DNA of 64,000 nt from Pseudomonas extremorientalis (GTDB lineage: Bacteria; Pseudomonadota; Gammaproteobacteria; Pseudomonadales; Pseudomonadaceae), in the NCBI RefSeq assembly GCF_001870465.1, contig NZ_MDGK01000055.1, forward strand, positions 124,001 through 188,000, read 5' to 3'. The number at the start of each line of letters is the position of its first letter. Positions within the stretch are counted from its first letter, which is position 1. Both the position numbers and the translations under genes were made by a program. This document shows positions 1 through 8,251 of this stretch, in pieces. The notes below the pieces were generated by a model. It did not search any database. It worked only from the letters and a program-made list of their open reading frames with translations, and was not told the origin of the DNA.

Positions 1-697
1 ACTTGGTCAGCAACTTGGTGCTCACCACGTCGAACTGGTGTTCGGAGGTTGCCAGGTCGGCGCGCTCCAGGACCACGGCGGTGGCCGCATCGCCAAAGAT
101 GAAGTGGCTGTCGCGGTCGCGGAAGTTCAGGTGGCCGGTGCACACCTCCGGGTTGACCATCAGGATCGCCCGCGCCTGGCCCAGCTGAATGCTGTTGGCG
201 GCGTTCTGGATGCCGAAGGTGGCCGAGGAACAGGCCACGTTCATGTCAAAACCAAACCCTTCGATGCCCAAGGCTTCCTGGACTTCGATGGCGATGGCCG
301 GGTAGGCACGCTGCAGGTTGGAACAGGCGACGATCACGCCGTCGATGTCGGCAGCGGTTTTGCCCGCGCGCTGTAGAGCTTGTTCAGCGGCGCCGACGGC
401 CATCTGGCAGAGCACCGACCATTCGTCGTTGCTGCGCTCGGGCAGGCGTGGGGCCATGCGCTGCGGATCGAGAATGCCGTCCTTGTCCATCACGAAGCGG
501 CTCTTGATGCCGGAGGCCTTTTCGATGAAGGCGGCGCTGGATTCGGTCAGCGGCTGCACGTCACCGCGCTCGATGGCGGCGGCGTTGTCGCTGTTGAACT
601 GTTGCACGTAAGCATTGAAAGACTGCACCAGCTCTTCGTTGGAGATGCTGTTGGCCGGGGTATACAGGCCAGTGCCGCTGATGACGACGTTATGCAC
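1..697 (-). CDS. Beta-ketoacyl-ACP synthase III (FabH-like), 5' part only
   Basis: The gene runs off the left edge, so about 232 N-terminal codons are present. It starts at GTG (697), preceded by AGAGGAA at a good distance, and reads MHNVVISGTGLYTPANSIS. The thiolase-fold active-site cysteine lies near residue 156 in NVACSSATFG, and a GDAATA motif follows. Proteins of this family condense an acyl-CoA primer with malonyl-ACP. The N-terminus resembles the Pseudomonas FabH-like enzymes thought to shunt medium-chain acyl-CoA from beta-oxidation into fatty acid synthesis. That specific role is inferred from family resemblance. The C-terminal His/Asn residues lie outside the window. A perfect inverted repeat sits 34 bases upstream of the start. 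Confidence 0.85.
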   Translation of the reverse strand, partial: MHNVVISGTGLYTPANSISNEELVQSFNAYVQQFNSDNAAAIERGDVQPLTESSAAFIEKASGIKSRFVMDKDGILDPQRMAPRLPERSNDEWSVLCQMAVGAAEQALQRAGKTAADIDGVIVACSNLQRAYPAIAIEVQEALGIEGFGFDMNVACSSATFGIQNAANSIQLGQARAILMVNPEVCTGHLNFRDRDSHFIFGDAATAVVLERADLATSEHQFDVVSTKLLTK

Positions 698-730
698 GGT
701 CGTTCCTCTAAATCTGTCAGGCAGAAGATA

Positions 731-748
731 TTGGTACCGTCGTACCAA
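731..748. promoter_or_regulatory. Inverted repeat, candidate operator for the FabH-like gene
   Basis: TTGGTAC and GTACCAA form perfect 7-base arms around a 4-base spacer, 34-51 bases upstream of the GTG start of the minus-strand FabH-like gene. The size and symmetry suit a dimeric TetR-type repressor site overlapping a promoter. No regulator gene lies beside it, so the protein that binds is unknown. Confidence 0.45.
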
Positions 749-881
749 ACTGTAAGTAGTCCGATTCCGCTCCGCGGACACCAAACTGGCATCGCTTTAT
801 TCCATCGCGCCGCAGCCTTTCGCGACGATCCCGGCATTTATAACCGCGAAGTTTGCCACAACCCTCGGAATTTGGCGCTAT

Positions 882-971
882 CTGTGGGAGGGGGCTTGCC
901 CCGATAGCGGTGGGCCAGTCAACACATCCTTTACTGACAGACCGCAATCGGGGGCAAGCCCCCTCCCACAC
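882..971. repeat. REP pair (inverted)
   Basis: Two copies of the GTGGGAGGGGGCTTGCCCC(C)GAT unit face each other with about 40 bases between. They fill much of the 307-base gap between the FabH-like gene and hrpA. Apart from the inverted repeat at 731-748, nothing else was recognised in this gap. Confidence 0.85.
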
Positions 972-1004
972 TGGACCTGTATTGCCCTGGAAACCGTGCA
1001 AATA

Positions 1005-4000
1005 TCAGGCTTCTACCAGGCTCCACTGCTTGCTCAGGCGCTTGTCGGAAATCGGCACTTTGGTACCCAGTTGCTGGGCAAACAACGACACCCGGTATTC
1101 CTCCAGCCACCAGCGATACAGCTCCAGCTGGGGATCGCGCTTGCCTTCCTGGGCATGTTTTTTCAGGCGGTTTTCGTACTGCGTCCACAGGCCGCCCAGC
1201 TCGCCGCTCCACACCCGATCCTTCTGCACCTGGCTCGGTAGTTTTTCCAGGCGCAACTCGATGGCCTTGAGGTAACGCGGCAATTCCTTGAACCACTGCA
1301 CCGGGGTTTCCCGTACAAAACCGGGGTACACCAGGTGGCTCAGTTGCTGCTTGATGTCGTTCAAGGCCACGGCCTGGGCCAGGTCGATCTTGCCTTTGAA
1401 GCGCTTTTGCAGGCCATGCCAGAGTTTCAGCACCTCCAGGGTCAGGCGCGCCAGGCGCTCGGCATGTTCGGTCCAACTGCCGCGCTTGCGCTCGGCCAGG
1501 GCCGCCAAACCTGCGCCATCACGCGGCAGGCTGGCTTCGCCTTCGAGCACGCAGGTGTCGAGGCTGGCCAGCAGGATGTCTTCCACCAGCGCATCGATCC
1601 GGCCCAACTCACGGTACATCAGGCCCAGTTCGGTCAGGCCCGGCAGTTTGCCGCGCAGGAATTTCGCCGGTTCCGCCAGTTGTTGCATCAGCAGGCGTTG
1701 CAAGGCACGGCGATGCTGGAACTCAGCCTCGGCCGCCGTGGAGAAACGCCCTTCCTTGACCGTGCCGTTTTCCTCCACCAGCGCCGGATACACCGTCATC
1801 GACAACCCGGCGATCTTCTGTTGCGTCTTCTCGGCTACCGCCGCGAACACCTTGGCCTCCACCGGCTGCTGGCTTTTTGCAGTTTGCGGTATGGCCAGCG
1901 CGGCCTGGCTGGCCTCGGCAAAGCGCGCCGTCAGTTCGGCGAGATCCCGGCCTTCACCGAGGAACTTGCCCTGGCCGTCCACCACTTCCAGGTTCATCTT
2001 CAGGTGGCTTTCTACCTGCTGCGCGGCTTCGGCCCAGGCTTCATCGCTGACCCGCGCCCCGGTCATGCGTAACAATTCGCGGCCAAGGGCCTGGGGCAAC
2101 GAGCCCTGGCCGAACTCGATGCGTTGCAGGGCCGCCTTGACGAAGTCTGGCACCGGCACGAAGTTCTTGCGCAGCGCCTTGGGCAAGTTGCGCACCAGGG
2201 CGATGCACTTGGCCTCGATCACCCCCGGCACCAACCACTCCAGGCGCTCCGCCGGCAAGGCGGGCAACAGCGGCGCCGGCACGCGCAAGGTCACACCGTC
2301 ACGCGGGTGGTTAGGTTCGAAGTGGTAACTCAAGGCCAGTTCCAGGTCACCCAAATGCAGGGTGTCCGGGTAATGCGCGGCGGTGACTTCGCTGGCCTCG
2401 CGGGCCAGTACGTCTTCTTCGCGCATGATCAGCAGTTGCGGGTCTTTCTGGCTGTTGACCTTGTACCAACTGTCGAAGGTCGCGGTCTGGTGGATCTCCG
2501 CCGGCAGGCGCGCATCGTAGAAGGCGAACAGCGTTTCCTCGTCGGCCAGGATGTCGCGCCGGCGCGCCTTGGCCTCCAGCTCGTCGAGCTGCTCCAGCAA
2601 TTGCTGGTTGGCTGCCAGGCACTTGGCCCGCGACTGGATCTCGCCACGCACCAGGCCTTCACGGATAAACAGTTCGCGAGACACCACCGGGTCGACCGGC
2701 CCGTAATGCACCGGACGGCGCCCGACCACAATCAGCCCGAACAGGGTGATCTGCTCGAAGGCCACGACCTGGCCGCGTTTTTTCTCCCAGTGCGGCTCGA
2801 AGTGGTTTTTCTTGATCAGGTGCCCGGCCAGCGGTTCGATCCAGTCGGCGTCAATCTTGGCGACCATGCGCGCATACAGCTTGGTGGTTTCCACCAGTTC
2901 GGCGGTCATCAGCCATTGCGGGCGCTTCTTGCCGATGCCCGACGAGGGGTGGATCCAGAAACGCCGCTGACGCGCGCCCAGGTAATCGCCGTCCTCGGTT
3001 TTCTGGCCGATCTGGCTGAGCAAACCGGACAGCACCGCCTTGTGCAGTTTCGGGAAATCCGCCGGCTCTTTATTGACGCTCAACTGCATGTCGCGGCAGA
3101 TCAGGCTCAACTGGCGATGGGAATCACGCCACTCGCGCAGGCGCAGGTAATTGAGGAAGTTCTTGCGGCACCAGTTACGCAGCGGGCTGGCAGTGAGCTC
3201 CTGGCGCTGCTCTTCAAAACCGCGCCACAAATTGACCAGGCCGGCGAAGTCCGAATCCGGGTCCTTCCACTGTGCGTGGGCCTGGTCGGCGGCCTGCTGA
3301 CGCTCCGGCGGGCGCTCACGCGGGTCCTGGATCGACATGGCGCTGGCGACGATCAGTACTTCCTGCAAGCTGCCGAGCTTGGCGGCTTCCAGCAACATGC
3401 GGCCCATGCGCGGATCCACCGGCAGGCGCGCCAACTGGCGGCCCAGCGGGGTGAGCTGGCTGTTGCGGTCGACCGCCGAGAGCTCTTGCAGCAGGTTGAA
3501 ACCGTCGCTGATCGCCTTGCCGTCCGGCGGTTCGATAAACGGGAAGTCGGTGATTTCGCCGAGACGCAAATGCAGCATCTGCAGGATCACGGCGGCGAGG
3601 TTGGTGCGCAGAATTTCCGGGTCGGTAAATTCCGGGCGGCCGATAAAATCTTCTTCGCTGTACAAGCGAATGCAGATGCCCGGCTCGACCCGGCCGCAAC
3701 GGCCTTTACGCTGGTTGGCGCTGGCCTGGGAAATCGCCTCGATCGGCAGGCGTTGCACCTTGGCGCGGTAGCTGTAGCGGCTGATGCGCGCGGTGCCGCT
3801 GTCGATCACATAACGAATGCCCGGCACAGTCAGCGAGGTTTCCGCGACGTTGGTTGCCAGCACCACACGTCGGCCCGGATGGGACTGGAAGATGCGCTGC
3901 TGCTCGGCTGGCGACAGGCGCGCGTATAGCGGCAGGATCTCGGTGTGCTTGAGCTGGGCCTTGCGCAGCATGTCGGCAGCGTCACGAATCTCGCGCTCGC

Positions 4001-4916
4001 CCGGCAGGAACACCAGCACGTCGCCCGGGCTGCGCCGCTCGCTGCGCTCATAGGCGGCAATTTCATCCAGGGTGGCGAGGATCGCCTGGTCGACGGTGAG
4101 GTCGTCCTCGACGCGGTTGCCCTCCTCGTCCTGCTCCAGGGTCAGTGGGCGATACCAGGTGTCCACAGGGAAGGTGCGGCCCGACACCTCGACAATCGGC
4201 GCATCGTCGAAATGCTTGGAGAAACGCTCCAGGTCGATGGTCGCCGAGGTGATGATGACTTTCAGGTCCGGGCGACGTGGCAACAGGGTTTTCAGGTAGC
4301 CCAGCAGGAAGTCGATGTTCAGGCTGCGTTCGTGGGCTTCGTCGACGATGATGGTGTCGTAGCGTTCCAGGTAGCGGTCGTTCTGGGTTTCTGCCAGCAG
4401 GATGCCGTCGGTCATCAGCTTGATCAGGGTGTTGGAATCGCTCTGGTCTTCAAAGCGCACCTGATAACCGACCAGCGCGCCCAATGGCGTGGCCAACTCT
4501 TCGGCGACCCGGCTGGCCACGCTGCGTGCGGCGATCCGGCGGGGCTGGGTATGACCAATGAGACCGAACTGGCCGCGACCGATTTCCAGGCAGATCTTCG
4601 GCAACTGGGTGGTCTTGCCCGAGCCGGTTTCGCCGGCAATGATCAGCACCTGATGCTTGTTCAGCGCTTCTTTGATTTCATCGCGCTTGGCCGCAATCGG
4701 CAGGCTGTCGTCATAACGAATCACCGGCAGGCTGGCGCGCCGCGCCGTGACCTGGGCGCAGGACGCCTGCATGCGCGCGACCCACTGCACCAACTTGTCC
4801 TCGTCGGGCTTTTTGCGCAACTCAAGCAACTGCCGACGCAAACGGTGGCGGTCGGCGAGCATGGCGTGATCAAGGGTTTTGAGCAGTTGGTCGATGGTGG
4901 GCGCTTGGTCGGTCAT
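1005..4916 (-). CDS. hrpA: ATP-dependent RNA helicase HrpA (DEAH box)
   Basis: This 1303-residue DEAH-box helicase matches the usual HrpA length of about 1300. Walker A GETGSGKT is at residues 95-102, DEAH at 192-195, SAT at 224-226, and the motif VI region ends in QRKGRCGR. A long C-terminal half, with the HrpA-type DUF3418-like region, follows the helicase core. The start chosen is ATG 4916 (MTDQAPTIDQLL). The frame stays open 30 codons upstream, but that extension lacks family resemblance. HrpA acts on RNA, and in E. coli it is linked to mRNA processing and rescue of stalled ribosomes. It appears to be a single-gene unit, read away from the PPxY trio. A REP pair lies downstream. Confidence 0.95.
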   Translation of the reverse strand: MTDQAPTIDQLLKTLDHAMLADRHRLRRQLLELRKKPDEDKLVQWVARMQASCAQVTARRASLPVIRYDDSLPIAAKRDEIKEALNKHQVLIIAGETGSGKTTQLPKICLEIGRGQFGLIGHTQPRRIAARSVASRVAEELATPLGALVGYQVRFEDQSDSNTLIKLMTDGILLAETQNDRYLERYDTIIVDEAHERSLNIDFLLGYLKTLLPRRPDLKVIITSATIDLERFSKHFDDAPIVEVSGRTFPVDTWYRPLTLEQDEEGNRVEDDLTVDQAILATLDEIAAYERSERRSPGDVLVFLPGEREIRDAADMLRKAQLKHTEILPLYARLSPAEQQRIFQSHPGRRVVLATNVAETSLTVPGIRYVIDSGTARISRYSYRAKVQRLPIEAISQASANQRKGRCGRVEPGICIRLYSEEDFIGRPEFTDPEILRTNLAAVILQMLHLRLGEITDFPFIEPPDGKAISDGFNLLQELSAVDRNSQLTPLGRQLARLPVDPRMGRMLLEAAKLGSLQEVLIVASAMSIQDPRERPPERQQAADQAHAQWKDPDSDFAGLVNLWRGFEEQRQELTASPLRNWCRKNFLNYLRLREWRDSHRQLSLICRDMQLSVNKEPADFPKLHKAVLSGLLSQIGQKTEDGDYLGARQRRFWIHPSSGIGKKRPQWLMTAELVETTKLYARMVAKIDADWIEPLAGHLIKKNHFEPHWEKKRGQVVAFEQITLFGLIVVGRRPVHYGPVDPVVSRELFIREGLVRGEIQSRAKCLAANQQLLEQLDELEAKARRRDILADEETLFAFYDARLPAEIHQTATFDSWYKVNSQKDPQLLIMREEDVLAREASEVTAAHYPDTLHLGDLELALSYHFEPNHPRDGVTLRVPAPLLPALPAERLEWLVPGVIEAKCIALVRNLPKALRKNFVPVPDFVKAALQRIEFGQGSLPQALGRELLRMTGARVSDEAWAEAAQQVESHLKMNLEVVDGQGKFLGEGRDLAELTARFAEASQAALAIPQTAKSQQPVEAKVFAAVAEKTQQKIAGLSMTVYPALVEENGTVKEGRFSTAAEAEFQHRRALQRLLMQQLAEPAKFLRGKLPGLTELGLMYRELGRIDALVEDILLASLDTCVLEGEASLPRDGAGLAALAERKRGSWTEHAERLARLTLEVLKLWHGLQKRFKGKIDLAQAVALNDIKQQLSHLVYPGFVRETPVQWFKELPRYLKAIELRLEKLPSQVQKDRVWSGELGGLWTQYENRLKKHAQEGKRDPQLELYRWWLEEYRVSLFAQQLGTKVPISDKRLSKQWSLVEA

Positions 4917-5195
4917 CAGGGCGGCAAAGGTCTTCTGAGTGAGGCAGGACACGCCTGCATAGCTACGGACGAAAAAACGAGGGGCGATTGTCGCAGATTT
5001 CGGCATTTCTGGAGACGCTCAGTCAGTGACTGACGGCGTAGCGCCTCCGAATGAACATATTTCATACACGAGCAAGTCGCTCATCCGACCCTTTCACAGT
5101 AGAAATCCGATGGTTTAAGTGAAGTACGCAGGATCAAATCAACCCGCCAGAAATCTCTGGCAGATCACTGTATCGCTTATGAAACCGGAGCTTTT

Positions 5196-5450
5196 ATGCC
5201 TATCGAATCGACAAACAGCCAACCTAACCTACCCAGCTACGCGCAATCCATGCGAGCCCAACCGCGCTCGGCAGCGTCGGAACCACCACCCCCCTATGAG
5301 TTCCCGCCCGCGTACACCGAGAAGCCACCGCACAACGCATCCTCCCGGACCTACTCGACACCGCCCACTAATTTGACGGCAAATCGAATCTCGAGCTTTC
5401 ACACGACCAGTCAGGCATTACGAGGAATGGGTTTCATGAGCGGCCTGTGA
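5196..5450 (+). CDS. Small Pro/Tyr-rich protein with PPxY motifs (paralogue 1)
   Basis: This 84-residue protein starts at ATG 5196, with GGAG five bases upstream. It begins MPIES, has LPSYAQ at residues 12-17, PPPPYEFPPAY at 30-40, and ends in RGMGFMSGL. Two PPxY motifs (PPPY, PPAY) lie six residues apart by tyrosine. There is no signal peptide or membrane segment, and the sequence looks disordered and rich in Ser, Pro, Asn and Tyr. It aligns without gaps over residues 1-40 with the protein at 5841. PPxY is the ligand of eukaryotic WW domains, but that function here is speculation. Codon use looks less GC3-biased than in hrpA or aceK. I do not recognise a named family. Confidence 0.8.
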   Translation: MPIESTNSQPNLPSYAQSMRAQPRSAASEPPPPYEFPPAYTEKPPHNASSRTYSTPPTNLTANRISSFHTTSQALRGMGFMSGL

Positions 5451-5522
5451 CGCAAAGGTCCTGGATCCACTCGACCTATTAGAAACGACAGATTCCCTCC
5501 AAGCTCATCGCACGAGGTGTAT

Positions 5523-5822
5523 ATGCCCATCAACTCCAACAACCACGCGTACAGCGGCAATACCCACAGCTATGCCGAGGCTACCGAGCCGCCAACCTAT
5601 TACGAAGCCGCGAAGCCGCCCCCAGCCTATACAGAAAAAACCAGCGTCCACTTCAAACAGCCAAGCCACATGGCAGCCGACGATCAACCTTACGGCGCTG
5701 AGACTGGGATACCAACCCGAAGAAAACAGCCTGGCAATGATCGGAACGCCTCGCTGATCGGCACCCACTCAGCAAGGCCCTCCAGCACAAATCGTGTGCT
5801 TACCCAGCCCGCAGCGGTATGA
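5523..5822 (+). CDS. Small Pro/Tyr-rich protein with PPxY motifs (paralogue 2)
   Basis: This 99-residue protein starts at ATG 5523 (GAGGT just upstream); an in-frame GTG two codons earlier is less likely. It opens MPINSNNH, has SYAEA at residues 16-20, PPTY at 23-26 and PPAYTEK at 33-39. The PPAYTEK string is also in paralogue 1. The C-terminal half is polar and diverges from the other two, lacking their hydrophobic MGF tail. It lies 72 bases after paralogue 1 and 18 bases before paralogue 3, all on one strand with separate ribosome sites, so they are probably co-transcribed. No secretion signal of the Sec type is visible. Function unknown. Confidence 0.75.
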   Translation: MPINSNNHAYSGNTHSYAEATEPPTYYEAAKPPPAYTEKTSVHFKQPSHMAADDQPYGAETGIPTRRKQPGNDRNASLIGTHSARPSSTNRVLTQPAAV

Positions 5823-5840
5823 CCCAATACAGGAGTTTCC

Positions 5841-6110
5841 ATGCCAATTGATTCCAGCCGTTCCACCGCCCAACTGCCCACTTATGCGCAAGCATTGAGC
5901 CTGCAGCTACGCAGCGCCGATACGTTGCCGCCACCCCCGTATGAGTATCCGCCGGCCTATTCGACGCTGACCAATACCGATTCGATAAACCGGATCGGTT
6001 CAGGCCGGTCTTCGAACACGACGTCCCCTCAAATCGATCAACAACTACCCGCGGATCGATCATCAACGCTTGGCGTAAGAATGTTGATGGGCTTTCTCAG
6101 CCGTATATAA
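5841..6110 (+). CDS. Small Pro/Tyr-rich protein with PPxY motifs (paralogue 3)
   Basis: This 89-residue protein starts at ATG 5841 with AGGAG at 5831-5835. It begins MPIDSSRS, has LPTYAQ at residues 12-17, PPPPYEYPPAY at exactly 30-40, and a hydrophobic end, RMLMGFLSRI, resembling that of paralogue 1. The matched positions of MPI, LP[ST]YAQ, RSA and the double PPxY show common descent by tandem duplication. The middle (residues 45-75) is Ser/Asn/Thr-rich and looks disordered. The gene ends 34 bases before the stop of convergent aceK and shares a hairpin terminator with it. No known product name can be given. Confidence 0.8.
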   Translation: MPIDSSRSTAQLPTYAQALSLQLRSADTLPPPPYEYPPAYSTLTNTDSINRIGSGRSSNTTSPQIDQQLPADRSSTLGVRMLMGFLSRI

Positions 6111-6118
6111 GCCGCACG

Positions 6119-6160
6119 GCGCGATCACCTGTAGACAGTCGCTGCTACAGTTGATCGCGC
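6119..6160. terminator. Long hairpin between convergent units, including the end of aceK
   Basis: Arms 6119-6134 and 6145-6160 pair over 16 positions with one mismatch, around a 10-base loop. The right arm contains the last codons and stop of aceK. There is no clear U-tract on either side. It probably stops or protects transcripts of both the PPxY trio and aceK. Confidence 0.65.
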
Positions 6161-7860
6161 TCCTTGCGCCGATACGGAAAGACATCGATCACCTTCCCGG
6201 CCCGAATCGCCTCCTGCAGCCCCTTCCAGTAATCCGCGTTGTACAGCTCCCCGTGCAGCTCATCGAACAACTTGCGCTGACCAGCATCCGCAAACAGGAA
6301 CGGGGGGAATTCCTCGGGGAACACATCCAGTGGGCCGATGGAGTACCAGGGTTCTGAGGCCATCTCATCTTCCGGGGTGCGCGGTGCGGGGATGTGACGG
6401 AAGTTGGCTTCGGTGAGAAAACAGATTTCGTCGTAGTCGTAGAACACCACGCGACCGTGGCGGGTAACGCCGAAGTTCTTCAGCAGCATATCGCCAGGGA
6501 AGATATTGGCGGCCGCCAGCTGTTTGATCGCCAGGCCGTAGTCTTCCAAAGCTTCGCGCACCTGGGCGGGGTTGGCGTTGTCGAGGTAGAGGTTGAGCGG
6601 GGTCATGCGCCGTTCGGTCCAGCAGTGACGGATCAGCACGGTATCGCCTTCGACTTCGACGGTGCCCGCAGCCACTTCCAATAGCTCGGCCAGGCACTCA
6701 GGTTCGAATTTGCTCAGGGGGAAACGGAAGTCGGCGAACTCTTGGGTATCGGCCATGCGTCCGACCCGGTCGACGCTTTTGACCAGGCGGTACTTCTCGA
6801 TCACCGTGGCGCGGTTGACGTTTTTCGACGGTGAAAAACGGTCCTTGATGATCTTGAACACGGTGTTGAAGCCCGGCAGGGTGAACACGCTCATGACCAT
6901 GCCGCGCACGCCGGGGGCCATGATGAACTGATCGTCGGTGGTCGCCAGGTGGTTGATCAGCGCGCGGTAGAACTCCGACTTGCCGTGCTTGTAGAACCCG
7001 ATGGAGGTGTACAGCTCGGCGATGTGCTTGCCCGGCAGGATGCGTTTGAGAAAGCCGATGAATTCCGCCGGCACCGGTACATCGACCATGAAGTAGGAGC
7101 GGGTGAACGAGAAGATGATCGACACATCGGCTTCGTCGGTGATCAGCGCATCGATCTGGATGCCCTGCCCTTCACGGTGCAGCAGCGGGATCACCAGCGG
7201 CCATTGTTCGTCGCGCGTGTAGATGCGCCCGACGAGGTAGGCGCCTTTATTACGGTAGAGCACCGAGGAAAACAGCTCGACCTTGAGGTCCGGGTCCTTG
7301 CACACCCAGTCCGGCAGGTTTTCGCGCAGCTGGGTTTCGAGGCGATGAAGGTCGGCTGCGAGGTCGGCGTAGGGTTCGCTGAAGCGGTAGTCGGCAAAGA
7401 TCTGCGCGAGCATTTGCGGGATTTGCCCGGCGGGCGTGTAGGTGCGCGTCTGCGCGGCCCGTGCCCGGCGCAGGCTGGGCCGGGTGGTGTGGATGAACAT
7501 GCAGCCGTCGCTGATCAGGTCGTGGCTGAACAGGCCGCAGAAGATCGAGTTGTACCAGGTCTCGGAGAGTTCATCGTCGAAGCGCAGGTCGATCAGGCCG
7601 ATGTAGGCACTTTTGACCACGGGCCACACATCGATGTCGAGCAGCGCGGCGTCATTGAAGTGCTCACGCAACCGCTGAGTCACCTCGGAGACCTTTTCCT
7701 CATAGAGATTGATGCGCGCCGCCGACGCCGCCTGGCCCTGTTGCCACTGGGCCTTTTCGAAACGCTCGCGGGCGCCGTCGGTGATCTGGCGGAAGTGCTC
7801 TCGGTAGTCGTCGAAGCCATCGAGGATCATCTGGGCAATGGCGAGGGCGGATTGCGACAT
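6145..7860 (-). CDS. aceK: Isocitrate dehydrogenase kinase/phosphatase
   Basis: This 571-residue protein is full length for AceK. It phosphorylates and dephosphorylates isocitrate dehydrogenase in the cytoplasm, setting the split between the TCA cycle and the glyoxylate bypass. Visible marks are the N-terminal regulatory region starting MSQSALAIAQMILDGFDDYREHF and the kinase part with the ATP-loop sequence APGVRGMVMSVFTLPGF. Later DYDEICF carries a metal-binding Asp. The start is ATG 7860, with GAGG nine bases upstream. It stands alone here, not in an aceBAK operon, which is usual for Pseudomonas. Its last codons form one arm of a terminator hairpin. Confidence 0.96.
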   Translation of the reverse strand: MSQSALAIAQMILDGFDDYREHFRQITDGARERFEKAQWQQGQAASAARINLYEEKVSEVTQRLREHFNDAALLDIDVWPVVKSAYIGLIDLRFDDELSETWYNSIFCGLFSHDLISDGCMFIHTTRPSLRRARAAQTRTYTPAGQIPQMLAQIFADYRFSEPYADLAADLHRLETQLRENLPDWVCKDPDLKVELFSSVLYRNKGAYLVGRIYTRDEQWPLVIPLLHREGQGIQIDALITDEADVSIIFSFTRSYFMVDVPVPAEFIGFLKRILPGKHIAELYTSIGFYKHGKSEFYRALINHLATTDDQFIMAPGVRGMVMSVFTLPGFNTVFKIIKDRFSPSKNVNRATVIEKYRLVKSVDRVGRMADTQEFADFRFPLSKFEPECLAELLEVAAGTVEVEGDTVLIRHCWTERRMTPLNLYLDNANPAQVREALEDYGLAIKQLAAANIFPGDMLLKNFGVTRHGRVVFYDYDEICFLTEANFRHIPAPRTPEDEMASEPWYSIGPLDVFPEEFPPFLFADAGQRKLFDELHGELYNADYWKGLQEAIRAGKVIDVFPYRRKERDQL

Positions 7861-8251
7861 GCGGGAAACCTCGAGCGGGCATCGGGAAGCCCTGAGCTTA
7901 GCCAGTGTACGAACACAGGAGAAGAGTCATTTTTTGTGCAGCCTTGTACAACTCCGTTCATTTCGTACATTTATTTTCAATTTATTTAATTCGACCAATT
8001 GGTCAATAAACGCACTGAAAAGTCGCACATTGTTTTCCCCATACGCCCACAACGACGCGGCCTTGCCGCTTAGCGCCGGAATCCCGCGTACTCCCCCCGG
8101 GGCTCTGCTCCAAATACACCGTTGAATCCAGCTAAGGGAAACCCTGATTACCACCTTGAGGGCACTTTGATATATAGCGCGCCCTCTCCCACCCTAACAA
8201 GGTCCGAAGACCGATCCGGGAACAGGTTCTAATCGCCCAAGGAGCATTGAG
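7861..8251. other. 391-base divergent intergenic region with a 12-base palindrome
   Basis: This region separates aceK from the divergent chemoreceptor gene and is AT-rich around 7920-8010. It holds the perfect palindrome GACCAATTGGTC at 7993-8004, which could be a repressor site for either gene. The ribosome site for the chemoreceptor (AAGGAG) is at the right end. No reading frame here looks like a gene. Confidence 0.5.

Noticed and set aside
5279..5310. GGAACC at the start of a possible hrp box near the PPxY genes
   Set aside because: There is no CCACNNA at the required 15-16 base spacing and it lies inside the coding region of paralogue 1.
7993..8004. GACCAATTGGTC as a proven operator
   Set aside because: A single 12-base palindrome in AT-rich DNA could be chance; it is recorded only as a possible site.
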